Both the position numbers and the translations under genes were made by a program. Of a stretch of 64,000 bases of DNA, positions 27,189-35,402 are shown piece after piece. Position 1 is the stretch's first letter, and the number at the start of each line of letters is the position of its first letter. Source of the DNA: VAYN01 sp963702075 (GTDB lineage: Bacteria; Actinomycetota; Thermoleophilia; Solirubrobacterales; 70-9); the NCBI GenBank assembly GCA_963702075.1, contig OY969703.1:2170001-2234000 (forward strand), read 5' to 3'. The notes beneath the pieces are model-generated. The model was not told the origin of the DNA. It was given only the letters and a program-made list of their open reading frames with translations, and ran no database searches.

Positions 27189-28820
27189 GTGTCCCGCCCC
27201 ACTTCCCGTTTTCTGCTGCGCCTCGCGACCGTTGCGGTCGCGTCCTGCGCGGTGCTCGCCGTCCTCCCCGCGCTCGCCGAGGCAGCCGAATACACGGTCA
27301 ACACCACGGCTGACCTCGCGCCGGCCGCAGGCGAGTGCCAAGGCACGAACCCCTGCTCGCTGCGCCAAGCGATCGACACCGCAAACGAATCCGCGGCTCC
27401 CGTCATCAACCTCCCCGCCGGGCACTACCAGCTGACGCTCACGGGCACCGAAGAGGGGGCAGACGAAAACGGCGATCTCGACGTCACCGGAGGCAGCCAG
27501 ATCCAGATCAACGGGGCAGGCGCCCGCAGTACGGTGGTCGATGCGACCGGCCTCGGAGAGCGGGTGTTCGACGTCCTTCCGCTCGGAACGCTCGGCCTCT
27601 CGAGGCTGACGGTGACGGGCGGCGAAGCAATCAACGTGAACGGCGGCGGGATCCAGGTCGACGAAGGGTCGCTCAACCTCGACCAGGTGGCGGTGCTGAA
27701 CAACGTTTCGACGAGGTCGGGCGCGGGCGGTGGGATATCTGCTCGGCAGGCCACGCTCACGGTCTCCTTGTCGCTGATCGCCCGCAATCGCAACAGCGGC
27801 GACGGCGGTGGCATCTTCGTAGAAACCGGGAAAAACCACTCCACCACCACGATCGTCAACTCGACCATCGCCAACAACGTGGTCGACACCTCTCTCTATC
27901 CCGAAAACGAAAGCTGGGGCGCCTACGGGGGCGGCGTCGAAGCAAGCGGCAAAATGGTGCTGCAGAACGTCACCGTGGCAGGCAACTCGATACGGGATGG
28001 GAACGGCGGCGACGAGGGCGAAGGAGCCGGCCTCGGCATCTACACGGAAGAAAGCGAATTCCTCAACACCATCGTCTACGGCAACACGGCCTCTGAAGTC
28101 GAATTCCTGGCCCAGTGCAACCCCCTCGAACCCGACGAACGGCTGATCAGCGCCGGCCACAACCTCGAACAGCAACCGCCCGCTGGAGAGCAACGCTGTT
28201 TCGAAACCTCGACCGATCTGATCGCCGATCCGCTGCTCGGCACGCTGGCGAACAACGGTGGGGAAACCGACACGATGGCCCTGCTGACCGGCAGCCCGGC
28301 GATCAACTCCGCCGACGCGGGCAAATGCCCGGCGACCGACCAGCGTGGCCTGCCGCGCCCCTCGCTCGGCGGCTGCGACATCGGCGCCTTCGAGGTGCAG
28401 CCCGTCCCACCGCCCCCGCCGCCCGCGATCACGGCGCCGACGATCAAGCGCAAAGGCAAGGTCGTCGTCAAGAAGGCCGGCAAGACCTTCCTCGTCAAAC
28501 CGGGCTTCTTCGTCGCCTGCCCAGCCGCGGATCCGATCTGCACCGGCACTATCAAGGCCCGCGCGCCGAAGCTGAAGATCAAGAGCGCCGGAACGAGCGC
28601 GGCCAAGAAAGTGCTGATCGGCAAGGCTAAGTTCAGCGTCACCCCGGGGAAGACCAAGAAGCTCTCGCTGAAGCTGAGCTCGAAGGGGGCGAAGATGCTG
28701 CGCCTCCTGGGCAAGGTCCGGGCTCAGTTCGAAGTCACCTCTCGCGCCGGCACCGGGCCGGTGGCGAAAGCGAAAGCGACGCTGAAGCTGAAGTTGCCGG
28801 GGGTTCATCGCCGGCACTGA
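27189..28820 (+). CDS. secreted CSLREA / right-handed beta-helix protein
   Basis: A 543-residue exported protein. The signal peptide covers residues 1-33. The CSLREA motif NPCSLRQAID begins near residue 54. Beta-helix repeats with NSTIANN and VTVAGNS-type turns follow to about residue 330, then SPAINSADAGKCPATDQRG, typical of the choice-of-anchor Q module. A proline hinge leads to a Lys-rich C-terminal beta domain that ends in a basic tail (HRRH). GTG 27189 has AGGAGG four bases upstream. It is probably attached to or retained in the cell wall; no sortase motif is seen. Confidence 0.85.
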   Translation: MSRPTSRFLLRLATVAVASCAVLAVLPALAEAAEYTVNTTADLAPAAGECQGTNPCSLRQAIDTANESAAPVINLPAGHYQLTLTGTEEGADENGDLDVTGGSQIQINGAGARSTVVDATGLGERVFDVLPLGTLGLSRLTVTGGEAINVNGGGIQVDEGSLNLDQVAVLNNVSTRSGAGGGISARQATLTVSLSLIARNRNSGDGGGIFVETGKNHSTTTIVNSTIANNVVDTSLYPENESWGAYGGGVEASGKMVLQNVTVAGNSIRDGNGGDEGEGAGLGIYTEESEFLNTIVYGNTASEVEFLAQCNPLEPDERLISAGHNLEQQPPAGEQRCFETSTDLIADPLLGTLANNGGETDTMALLTGSPAINSADAGKCPATDQRGLPRPSLGGCDIGAFEVQPVPPPPPPAITAPTIKRKGKVVVKKAGKTFLVKPGFFVACPAADPICTGTIKARAPKLKIKSAGTSAAKKVLIGKAKFSVTPGKTKKLSLKLSSKGAKMLRLLGKVRAQFEVTSRAGTGPVAKAKATLKLKLPGVHRRH

Positions 28821-28834
28821 GTAGGCCTTGGGAA

Positions 28835-28867
28835 GTGCAGGTGCCGAGGTCGGCTCGGCACCTGCAC
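28835..28867. terminator. bidirectional terminator hairpin
   Basis: A perfect 14-base stem, GTGCAGGTGCCGAG at 28835-28848 pairing with 28854-28867 around a GTCGG loop, sits between the convergent CSLREA and SGNH genes. Confidence 0.8.
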
Positions 28868-28879
28868 ACCGCTAGCGGA

Positions 28880-29683
28880 TCAGCCCGTAACCCCGTGCAC
28901 TACGGGGTAGTAACCATTCGCATGACCCGTGACCTTCGGGTGGTAGCTTTCGCCGGTCGGGTTGGAGAGGCCGTTGATCCACTCCGTCGAGGAACCACCG
29001 CCACCGTCGCAGACGGCGTGACCAACGAACGGCGGGATCACGTCGCGGAAGATGAAGTTCGAGCCCGCCCGCGTCGCCGCGGCGCTGATCACGTTCTTGA
29101 TCATCACCGCGGTTTCGTTCAGCCGCGTCTCCTCACTCGGGCTGAACCAGGTAAGCGCGTTGCAGTCTTCGCCGTTGAACAGCTTCGGGTAGTCGAGCAC
29201 GATCACTTTCGCGCTCGGCGACTTTTCCTTGATCTTGTTGTTGACCAGGTCGAGCCGGCCCGGCAGCGTGTTGTTGATGTAGGCCTGCGCCGTGTTGATC
29301 GCGCCGTTGCAGTCCGACGCCCACGAGGGCAGCGCGCATTCGGTGATCACTTCCGAGAAGCCGGCGTCGTTGCCGCCGATCGTGTAGGTGACCCAGTTGG
29401 TGTCAGAGGTGAGGCTGTTTGCCTGGGTGCTGAGGATGTCGCCCGTCTTCGCCCCCGAACAGGTGGCGTTGACGAAGGTCCATTCGGGATGGGCGTTGTG
29501 CAGCAGGTACGGATACGCGTAGACCGACCGCTTGCAGCTTTCTTCGTAGAACGTGCGCGTTCCCACGCCGGACGAGTAGGAATCTCCGAGAGCGACGTAC
29601 TTCGTCGCCAATGCCGAACTGGCGAAGACGGCACATATTGCCGCCGCCACGCAGAGAACCGCAGAGATGCGCCTCCACTTCAT
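28880..29683 (-). CDS. secreted SGNH/GDSL-type esterase
   Basis: A 267-residue exported lipase/esterase. The signal peptide starts MKWRRISAVLCVAAAICAVF. Block I is ALGDSYSSGVG with the nucleophile Ser, block III TIGGNDAGF, and block V ESYHPKVTGHANGY with the catalytic His. Six or more Cys residues probably form disulphides, as in the Streptomyces secreted lipases of this group. ATG 29683 is chosen because the signal peptide begins there; 20 upstream codons are also open. Lipid or short-chain ester hydrolysis outside the cell is expected. Confidence 0.88.
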   Translation of the reverse strand: MKWRRISAVLCVAAAICAVFASSALATKYVALGDSYSSGVGTRTFYEESCKRSVYAYPYLLHNAHPEWTFVNATCSGAKTGDILSTQANSLTSDTNWVTYTIGGNDAGFSEVITECALPSWASDCNGAINTAQAYINNTLPGRLDLVNNKIKEKSPSAKVIVLDYPKLFNGEDCNALTWFSPSEETRLNETAVMIKNVISAAATRAGSNFIFRDVIPPFVGHAVCDGGGGSSTEWINGLSNPTGESYHPKVTGHANGYYPVVHGVTG

Positions 29684-29802
29684 GATGCTCCTCCTCGAAA
29701 AGAACCGGGAGCCCTTACCGCGGAGGCATTCGCCATCGCTCACCCGGCAGTTGGTCGCCTGCCCCCCTTATGGGCAGAACTTTTTTGACCATAACCGAGG
29801 AT

Positions 29803-30174
29803 CTAGGCCGAGTCCAGCGGGTGCAGCTCGCCCCGAGTCAGCGCCTCGGTGCGGAGGTGGGCGATCGCCTGGTACTCGGCGGAGCCGATCATGTCGAGGA
29901 AGGCCTGCCGGGTCGGGTACTCGACGAGAAGGACGAGGTCCCAGCTGCGGTCGCCCAGCACCACCGGCGCCGCCTGCGCTTGAAATACGGGCCTGCCTCC
30001 CGCTTTCTCGAGCAGCGGCAGCACCGCCTCCCCGTATTCGACGTAGCGCTCCCGCCCGCCGTCGGGTTTGAAGGCGAGCAGGTTCAGCATCGTCACCGGT
30101 CCCTCCGAAGCGCGGCTCGCGAGGTCGGCGAACCCCTCCTCGCTCAACAGCTCCGGCAGCGCCTGATCGTCCAT
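29803..30174 (-). CDS. DUF1330 family protein
   Basis: A 123-residue ferredoxin-like-fold protein: VTMLNLLAFKPDGGRERYVEYGE, then LVLLVEYPTRQAFLDMIGSAEYQ, which is the family pattern. Members are small cytoplasmic dimers of unknown function. It lies 30 bases upstream of the CocE-type hydrolase stop on the same strand and may be read through from it. Confidence 0.85.
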   Translation of the reverse strand: MDDQALPELLSEEGFADLASRASEGPVTMLNLLAFKPDGGRERYVEYGEAVLPLLEKAGGRPVFQAQAAPVVLGDRSWDLVLLVEYPTRQAFLDMIGSAEYQAIAHLRTEALTRGELHPLDSA

Positions 30175-30204
30175 TACCGGGCCGATCGTAACCCGATCGC
30201 CGAC

Positions 30205-32712
30205 TCAGTGGTGGCGATGCCGATGGTGGTGCTTCTTCGTCTTCTTGCAGACGGTCCGATGGTGCTTCGCCTTTTTCTTCCTGGAGCCCTTGCGGCATTT
30301 GAGGTGCTTCGCCGGCGATGGCGCTGCCGTAATGACCGTGGACCCTCCCCCGCCATTTGCGCCAGTGGCGCCTTGCGGGCTGACTGCGGAGGATTGCCCC
30401 GCCGTCGCCGACCCCTCGGGCAGGTTCGCGAGTTCCTGGTATTCACGACAGGGCTCGCCCCGAAGGCCCGGGCAGGGCGGCAGTTCGGTCGGCACGCTCA
30501 CCCCCGGGATCACCGGCAGCAGGAGGTTCGAAGGCGTGCCGCCGCCGGAGGCGATCGCGACCTGGGCGGTGCCCGATGGTTCGGCCTGGTCGAAGGCCCA
30601 GATCGGCTGGGTCCCGTTCGGGGCGGCGATCGTCACCCGAATCCGCGAACCGGCACGGTAGGCATGGCCCTCGTAATAGAGCGGGATCGTCACCGGCGCG
30701 AACTCCCCGCCCGGCATCGCTTCGACGTCGGCTTCGCGCAGGCTCAGGACCGGCTCGAGCGGGGTGCTCTTCGCGGCGTCGAGCTTGCGCTCGTTCGCCC
30801 GCACCCAGCCGTTCTGGACGAAGGTCTCCTTGCCGTCGGGCCTGACCTCGCTGATCGTCGCCTGCAGGTCGACGTTCGGGGTCGAGGAGCGGACCCAGAC
30901 GTTGACGGCGCCCGCACCGACCACGGTCGTGTTCGCGCCAAGCGGCGCGGTCAGGTAGGACACCGCGCTGCCCGCCGGATTCTGTTCCCAGTGGTAGTCG
31001 GGGGTCTGCGTCCAAAGGCCGCCGGCGCCGCTGCCGGTGTCGCCGCTGAAGTCGGTCTTCGGCAGGGCGCCGGCGTTCCAGGTGAACTCGTCGGCGCCAG
31101 AGGCAGCGGGGGCGGTTTCGGCGAGTTCGCCGCCCGGGGTCATGTACCAGCGCTTCGCTTCGGTCCCGGGCACGGGGAGATCGTCGAAGGATGCTTCGAA
31201 GCCGGGGTAGGGCTTGCCGGGCGAGGATTGGCCGAGGGGGTCTTTGCCCGCCCCGTTGTCGAAAAGGACCCGGATCGGCTTCAAGGCTTCGTAGGCGGTC
31301 AGCGCCGATTCGTAGGTCGGCTGCTGCTGAATCGGGTCGGGGGGCAGCGTCACGCCTTGGATCCCCATCGCTTCTTCGAAGATAACCGGCGCCGCGGCCT
31401 GGACCGCGGCCGCGGTGGTGATCGGCGCCCGTTCGGCGACGTATAGCTGGAGGAAGTCGAACCAGCGGTTGAACGTCTCCGGGTCGAGCGAGTCGATGTG
31501 GGCGCCGTTGGTGAAGGTGAACCATTTCTTCTCGGTCCCGGTCATCTGCGCGGCCAGCGTCGGGCAATGCCCGCCGGTCTGCTCGTCGGTCCACTGGCAG
31601 GCCATGAAGGTCGGCACGTCGATTTTGTGGACGAAGGTGACCGGCGAGAGCGGATCGGCGACTTCGGGTTTGTAGTGGCTGTTTTCTTCGATCTTGTGGA
31701 GCAGGTCGACCGCCTCCGGGTGCAGCGCCTGGTTGGCTTCGCAGGTCGTATCGCCTTCTTCGATCCGTTTGTTTGCCCATTCCTGGCCATGGCCCGGGCT
31801 CGCCGGTTCGGCGTTCTGGACCCGCTCTTTGGCCCATTCGAGGGCGAAGCCGGTGTTGAGGATGCCGCCGGGATAGAGCGTCGTCTGGGTGTTGTCGATC
31901 ACCGAGAGCGGCGAGATCGCAGCCAGGTCCGGCGGCTGGGTGGCGGCGGTGAAGAGCTGGGAGATACCGCCGTAGGAGATGCCCATCATCCCGACCTTGT
32001 TGTGCAGGACCCAGGACTGGTGGGCGATCGTCTCGACCACGTCGTAGCCGTCGAGGTTCTGCAGCGGCTCGAAGAAGTCGTAGGCACCGCCCGAGCAGCC
32101 GGTGCCGCGCATGTTGACGTCGACCACGGTGAAGCCCATCAGGTTGGCGATGATCGAGATCCCGTTTTCGGGACCGTCCGGGTTGGCGTAGCCGTAGCCG
32201 GAGTACTCGATCAGGGTCGGCGTCGGCCCGCTCGGGATCGGCGGCAGCTCGACGCCCGGGAGCACGTGCGTCACGTCGCTCGGCGGGTGGACGTCGATCG
32301 CCAGCTTGGTCCCGTCGCGCGTGGTCAGGTACTGGTACCCGCTTTCTTCGATCGTCTGGTTGTAGATGCTCGGGTCCGGCGGCGCCGATTGATCGGCGAG
32401 GACCCGCAGCGGCGGCGATTCTTCCCCGCCGGAGGCGACGGTGTAGCCGTCGCCCGGCGCGACGTTGCGAAACAGCGTGCCCCCGAGCTGGTTAACGCTC
32501 CGGGTGGCGACATCATGCCCTTCGCCGTCGAGCAGCGAAACCTGCGCGCCCGGCGCCAGCCCGGTCGCATAGACCTGTTCGACGCTCCCGTGAGCCTCGA
32601 ACGAGGCAGCGGAAGCGAGAGCGGGAACCGCCAGCATGGCGAGTAGACAGCAGCCGATCGCCATCGATACAGGCACCCGGCGCAAACAGTCGAGATCTCC
32701 TCCCTTACCCAA
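30205..32712 (-). CDS. secreted CocE/NonD family (X-Pro dipeptidyl-peptidase S15-like) hydrolase
   Basis: An 835-residue exported hydrolase. The signal peptide lies near residues 10-36. The S15/CocE alpha/beta-hydrolase domain has an oxyanion segment VNMRGTGCSGG and nucleophile GISYGG (Ser246), with a catalytic His in FTNGAHIDSLD. A C-terminal jelly-roll (VNVWVRSSTPNVDLQATIS) matches the PepX_C domain. The last 35 residues are extremely basic (KKTKKHHHRHRHH). It could be an acyl-esterase or an Xaa-Pro peptidase. It is divergent from the Cys-rich peptide operon with 118 bases between them, so a maturation role there is possible but unproven. Confidence 0.85.
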   Translation of the reverse strand: MGKGGDLDCLRRVPVSMAIGCCLLAMLAVPALASAASFEAHGSVEQVYATGLAPGAQVSLLDGEGHDVATRSVNQLGGTLFRNVAPGDGYTVASGGEESPPLRVLADQSAPPDPSIYNQTIEESGYQYLTTRDGTKLAIDVHPPSDVTHVLPGVELPPIPSGPTPTLIEYSGYGYANPDGPENGISIIANLMGFTVVDVNMRGTGCSGGAYDFFEPLQNLDGYDVVETIAHQSWVLHNKVGMMGISYGGISQLFTAATQPPDLAAISPLSVIDNTQTTLYPGGILNTGFALEWAKERVQNAEPASPGHGQEWANKRIEEGDTTCEANQALHPEAVDLLHKIEENSHYKPEVADPLSPVTFVHKIDVPTFMACQWTDEQTGGHCPTLAAQMTGTEKKWFTFTNGAHIDSLDPETFNRWFDFLQLYVAERAPITTAAAVQAAAPVIFEEAMGIQGVTLPPDPIQQQPTYESALTAYEALKPIRVLFDNGAGKDPLGQSSPGKPYPGFEASFDDLPVPGTEAKRWYMTPGGELAETAPAASGADEFTWNAGALPKTDFSGDTGSGAGGLWTQTPDYHWEQNPAGSAVSYLTAPLGANTTVVGAGAVNVWVRSSTPNVDLQATISEVRPDGKETFVQNGWVRANERKLDAAKSTPLEPVLSLREADVEAMPGGEFAPVTIPLYYEGHAYRAGSRIRVTIAAPNGTQPIWAFDQAEPSGTAQVAIASGGGTPSNLLLPVIPGVSVPTELPPCPGLRGEPCREYQELANLPEGSATAGQSSAVSPQGATGANGGGGSTVITAAPSPAKHLKCRKGSRKKKAKHHRTVCKKTKKHHHRHRHH

Positions 32713-32830
32713 GATTAAGTAGTAGTACCACCCGGCTCAGGATCTGAAACCCTCACTCGCGGGGGACAAATTGCGTTTAGGTACTGAAGCGTGTTTGTTT
32801 ACTTAGGACTTCTGAACTAGTGTCGCTCGG
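32713..32830. promoter_or_regulatory. divergent promoter region of the hydrolase and the RiPP-like operon
   Basis: These 118 bases separate two divergent transcription units. They are clearly more AT-rich than the flanks, especially the T/A-rich run between about 32770 and 32820, so promoters for both directions are expected here. I see no convincing consensus or operator palindrome. Confidence 0.5.
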
Positions 32831-33175
32831 GTGTCCTATCGATCGACTCGACTGAGGGTTCAGCTGCCCTGTGGCGGGGGCGGATCGCTGGTCGAGCGGA
32901 ACGTCGAAGCACCCTTTCTCGAAGATTGCCGGCAAGCCACCAACTGTCTGCAGCACTCCCATGCCTGTGGGATCCCGACCCTCGGCTGCGTGGGAGAATC
33001 GGTCCCTGAAATCCCCGGGGCCTGTGGGCCCATGTCCTGCGCCGACGCACACACCGGGTGCTTCAGGACCTCGGAAATCCCCGCAGCCGTCAAGGCTGAA
33101 GGCGGCGTCGCTCTAACTCTTCGGGACCTGGCAGCGATGCACCGCGAACTACGAGCGAGACCTTTCGAACGGTAG
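32831..33175 (+). CDS. Cys-rich RiPP precursor-like protein 1
   Basis: A 114-residue protein of no named family. It starts with MSYRSTRLRVQLPC, shared with the next two genes. Eight Cys are scattered among Ser/Thr in the middle (ATNCLQHSHACGIPTLGC, for example). It ends with a short predicted helix (VALTLRDLAAMHRELRA) that aligns with the follower-like segments of its two paralogues. There is no signal peptide or membrane segment. GTG start, no clear Shine-Dalgarno. It is the first gene of an operon that ends in a kinase-LanC fusion, so I propose it is a modified-peptide substrate. No known precursor family is recognised. Confidence 0.65.
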   Translation: MSYRSTRLRVQLPCGGGGSLVERNVEAPFLEDCRQATNCLQHSHACGIPTLGCVGESVPEIPGACGPMSCADAHTGCFRTSEIPAAVKAEGGVALTLRDLAAMHRELRARPFER

Positions 33176-33189
33176 GGAAGGAGACGAAG

Positions 33190-33621
33190 ATGCCATTCGA
33201 TTCCAGGCGATTGAGAGTGCAACTGGGTTGTCAGGGGACGGAACCATGGCCGACGCTTCACTTCTGCGCGAACAATCACTCGTGCTTCCGGTTCGGCTCC
33301 CCGTGCGGCTGGCGCTCGCCGTACATTCTCTGCCGTCTCGGCTCTGACGAGCCTTGCTGGGCCAGCCCGGAGATCGATACCCCCCTCACCCCCGTTACCC
33401 CCCGGGTCTTCCCGCAGGATCGAGTCCCGATCGAGCGCGACCCGGAGGACCCGGAGGTGGTGTTGCTGCGACCAGAGCACCTGCCCAGGCTGCGCGGCCA
33501 GCTGCAGATGGAGCTGGCTCAGATAGACGAGATCGCCCACCGCAAGGGCGAGATCGAAAGCCAACTCGAAGAGCTCGACTCAGCCGAGAAAGAGCTGAAG
33601 AAACGATCGGGCGGGCGCTAG
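33190..33621 (+). CDS. Cys-rich RiPP precursor-like protein 2
   Basis: A 143-residue paralogue of its neighbours. The N-terminus is MPFDSRRLRVQLGC. The middle has six Cys with nearby Ser/Thr (ANNHSCFRFGSPCGW), plus a Thr/Pro-rich stretch (TPLTPVTP). The C-terminal 60 residues are acidic then basic and strongly helical: DPEDPEVVLLRPEHLPRL, then a coiled coil ending in KELKKRSGGR. An AAGGAG ribosome site precedes ATG 33190, 14 bases after the previous stop. The order (N-motif, variable Cys-rich core, conserved C-terminal helix) suggests a core flanked by a short leader and a follower. Confidence 0.68.
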   Translation: MPFDSRRLRVQLGCQGTEPWPTLHFCANNHSCFRFGSPCGWRSPYILCRLGSDEPCWASPEIDTPLTPVTPRVFPQDRVPIERDPEDPEVVLLRPEHLPRLRGQLQMELAQIDEIAHRKGEIESQLEELDSAEKELKKRSGGR

Positions 33622-33664
33622 CGGGGCGCTCGCAGGACCACACCAACCACCGACTGGAGGAGCA

Positions 33665-34222
33665 ATGGCCTTCGAATCCAAAAGACTGCGCGTTCAGCTT
33701 CCCTGCAAGAAAGCGGGAACCCTGGTCGAGAAAGAGCCCGAACCCGAGGCGCGGCTCGGCGGGCGAGTTCCCGACCCGGAATGCGCGATCTTCGCCTCCT
33801 GCCGTTTCCGCACGCCGGTCAACTGCGGCTTCCCCTCACCGCAGGGCTGCGTGTTCTGTACCTGGGATTCGCCCGCATGCCGGTTCTTCGACTCCCCCTT
33901 CCCCGACTGCCCCGGTCACGTCACGATCGAAGCCGCCTGTCACGTGACCTGCGGCGTAACCGAAGCCTGCAGGGGAGGGACGGAAGTCTGCGGCGCCCCG
34001 ACGCGGGATCCCGGTACCGACCCAATCATCATCGATCCCGACCCCGAGGATCCGGGAACGGTCCTGCTGCGGCCGGAGGACCTGGGCCGCTTCCGCCGTC
34101 ATCTGGAGACCGAGCTGGAGCGGATCGAAGCGTTCGAAGGCCGCCGGGGCGAGATCGAGGGGCAGCTCAAAGAGCTCGCCTCCGCCGAGAAAGCGCTGAA
34201 AAAACGCTCGAAAGGCAAATAG
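33665..34222 (+). CDS. Cys-rich RiPP precursor-like protein 3
   Basis: A 185-residue paralogue, the longest of the three. The N-terminus is MAFESKRLRVQLPC. Twelve Cys run through residues 14-115, many with Ser/Thr two to six positions away (FASCRFRTPVNCGFPSPQGC). The C-terminal segment (DPEDPGTVLLRPEDLGRF and then a helix ending KKRSKGK) is closely similar to that of protein 2, while the Cys-rich parts differ. It has a GGAGGA ribosome site and lies 20 bases before the HopA1-like gene. Conservation of the ends with divergence of the middle is what a modified-peptide substrate family would show. Confidence 0.68.
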   Translation: MAFESKRLRVQLPCKKAGTLVEKEPEPEARLGGRVPDPECAIFASCRFRTPVNCGFPSPQGCVFCTWDSPACRFFDSPFPDCPGHVTIEAACHVTCGVTEACRGGTEVCGAPTRDPGTDPIIIDPDPEDPGTVLLRPEDLGRFRRHLETELERIEAFEGRRGEIEGQLKELASAEKALKKRSKGK

Positions 34223-34242
34223 CGCGGCACAGGTAGACCGCG

Positions 34243-35400
34243 ATGGGCGTCCTGCAGCGGGCCCGCCTGCGGGCCAACCCGGGCTACGAGCTGGTCCTGC
34301 TCGACCGGCTGGGTGACGCCGAGCGAGAGCTCGTCGGCGAGGTCGACGAGGACGTCTACGGCGTGCTCCGGCCCCGCGACGCGCGGCTGGAGGCCCGGAC
34401 CGTCTCCACCGACACGGCGCTGCTCTTCCTGACCCTGGCCGAGCCCGGCCCGCTACCCGCCTACGCCCGAGCCCGGCTCGCCGCCGCCGACCTCGAGGAA
34501 GCGATCGGCCAGTTGGTGCTCGACGGCGTGCTCGAACTGGAGCACGAGGGCGGCTTCGTCGGCGGGGCAGGGGCGGCGGCGGCGCTGCTGCCGGAGCGCT
34601 CCGACGGCGGTCGCGGCCGCATCGGCGCCCTCTCGATGGCGGCGCTTCGCTACGGGCAGGAGCTCGGTCCTCTGGAGGAGTCGCTGGTTGCGATGCGGAT
34701 GTACCTCTACGGACGCCTGCCGGTATCGCCGGCGCTGCGCGAGCGCTGGCCCGACGAGGACGCCGTCGCGGCTTGGCTCGGGATCGACCGCGGCGGCGGC
34801 GCCCGGGCGGCGCTGGTCGAGGGCTGGAGCGAGGTGCCCGAGCCCGAGGACGGGCCCGCCTACTGGCGCAGCTGGTGGCCGCGCGGGTCGGGCTCGCGCC
34901 ACGGCTCGAACTTCAAGCTCTACGTCAGTCCTGGACTCGACGGCCTGCCGGACGCGTTGGCCGCGGTTGCCGAGACGCTGCGGGGAGCGCCCGGCCTCAG
35001 CGGCTTCAAGATCGGCCGCGACGTCGGCGGGATCTGCCGCCCCGACAAACTCGTCGTCTACTTCGACCGCCTCGACGACCTGCACGGGGCGGCGACGGCG
35101 CTGGGCGAGCGGCTCGACGGCTGCCCACCGCACGGCGTCCCCTTCACCGCGGCGATCGACCGCGACGGCCTGCTCTCTTGGGGCTCCGATCCGCCGCGAA
35201 CCCCGGGGGGCGAGCCGGCGGGCAGCTGGCGGCTCTGGATCGCCGAGCGCCTGGCCGAGTTCCTCGCGCGGGCACGGCGCGAGGGCGGCGCCCTGGAGCC
35301 GTGGCGGTTCGCCCTGGAGCGCCTCGCCCTGGCCGGCGTCGATGCCGACACCTGGGCGCCGCGGAGCGGCATCTGGCCGGCCACCGAGGCAGCGGCGTAG
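34243..35400 (+). CDS. HopA1-like protein, candidate phospho-Ser/Thr lyase
   Basis: A 385-residue cytoplasmic protein. Residues 1-105 look like a small winged-helix module. Residues 215-320 (HGSNFKLYVSP, SGFKIGRD, DKLVVYFDRLDDLHGAA, LLSWGSDPP) follow the strand order of the HopA1 type III effector-like family, which supplies the lyase LanY in class V lanthipeptide and thioamitide pathways. If so, it would eliminate phosphate from phosphorylated Ser/Thr to give dehydroamino acids. It lies two bases before the kinase-LanC gene, which lacks a lyase domain of its own. The family assignment is from remembered pattern only; catalytic residues are not identified. Confidence 0.55.
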   Translation: MGVLQRARLRANPGYELVLLDRLGDAERELVGEVDEDVYGVLRPRDARLEARTVSTDTALLFLTLAEPGPLPAYARARLAAADLEEAIGQLVLDGVLELEHEGGFVGGAGAAAALLPERSDGGRGRIGALSMAALRYGQELGPLEESLVAMRMYLYGRLPVSPALRERWPDEDAVAAWLGIDRGGGARAALVEGWSEVPEPEDGPAYWRSWWPRGSGSRHGSNFKLYVSPGLDGLPDALAAVAETLRGAPGLSGFKIGRDVGGICRPDKLVVYFDRLDDLHGAATALGERLDGCPPHGVPFTAAIDRDGLLSWGSDPPRTPGGEPAGSWRLWIAERLAEFLARARREGGALEPWRFALERLALAGVDADTWAPRSGIWPATEAAA

Positions 35401-35402
35401 AG

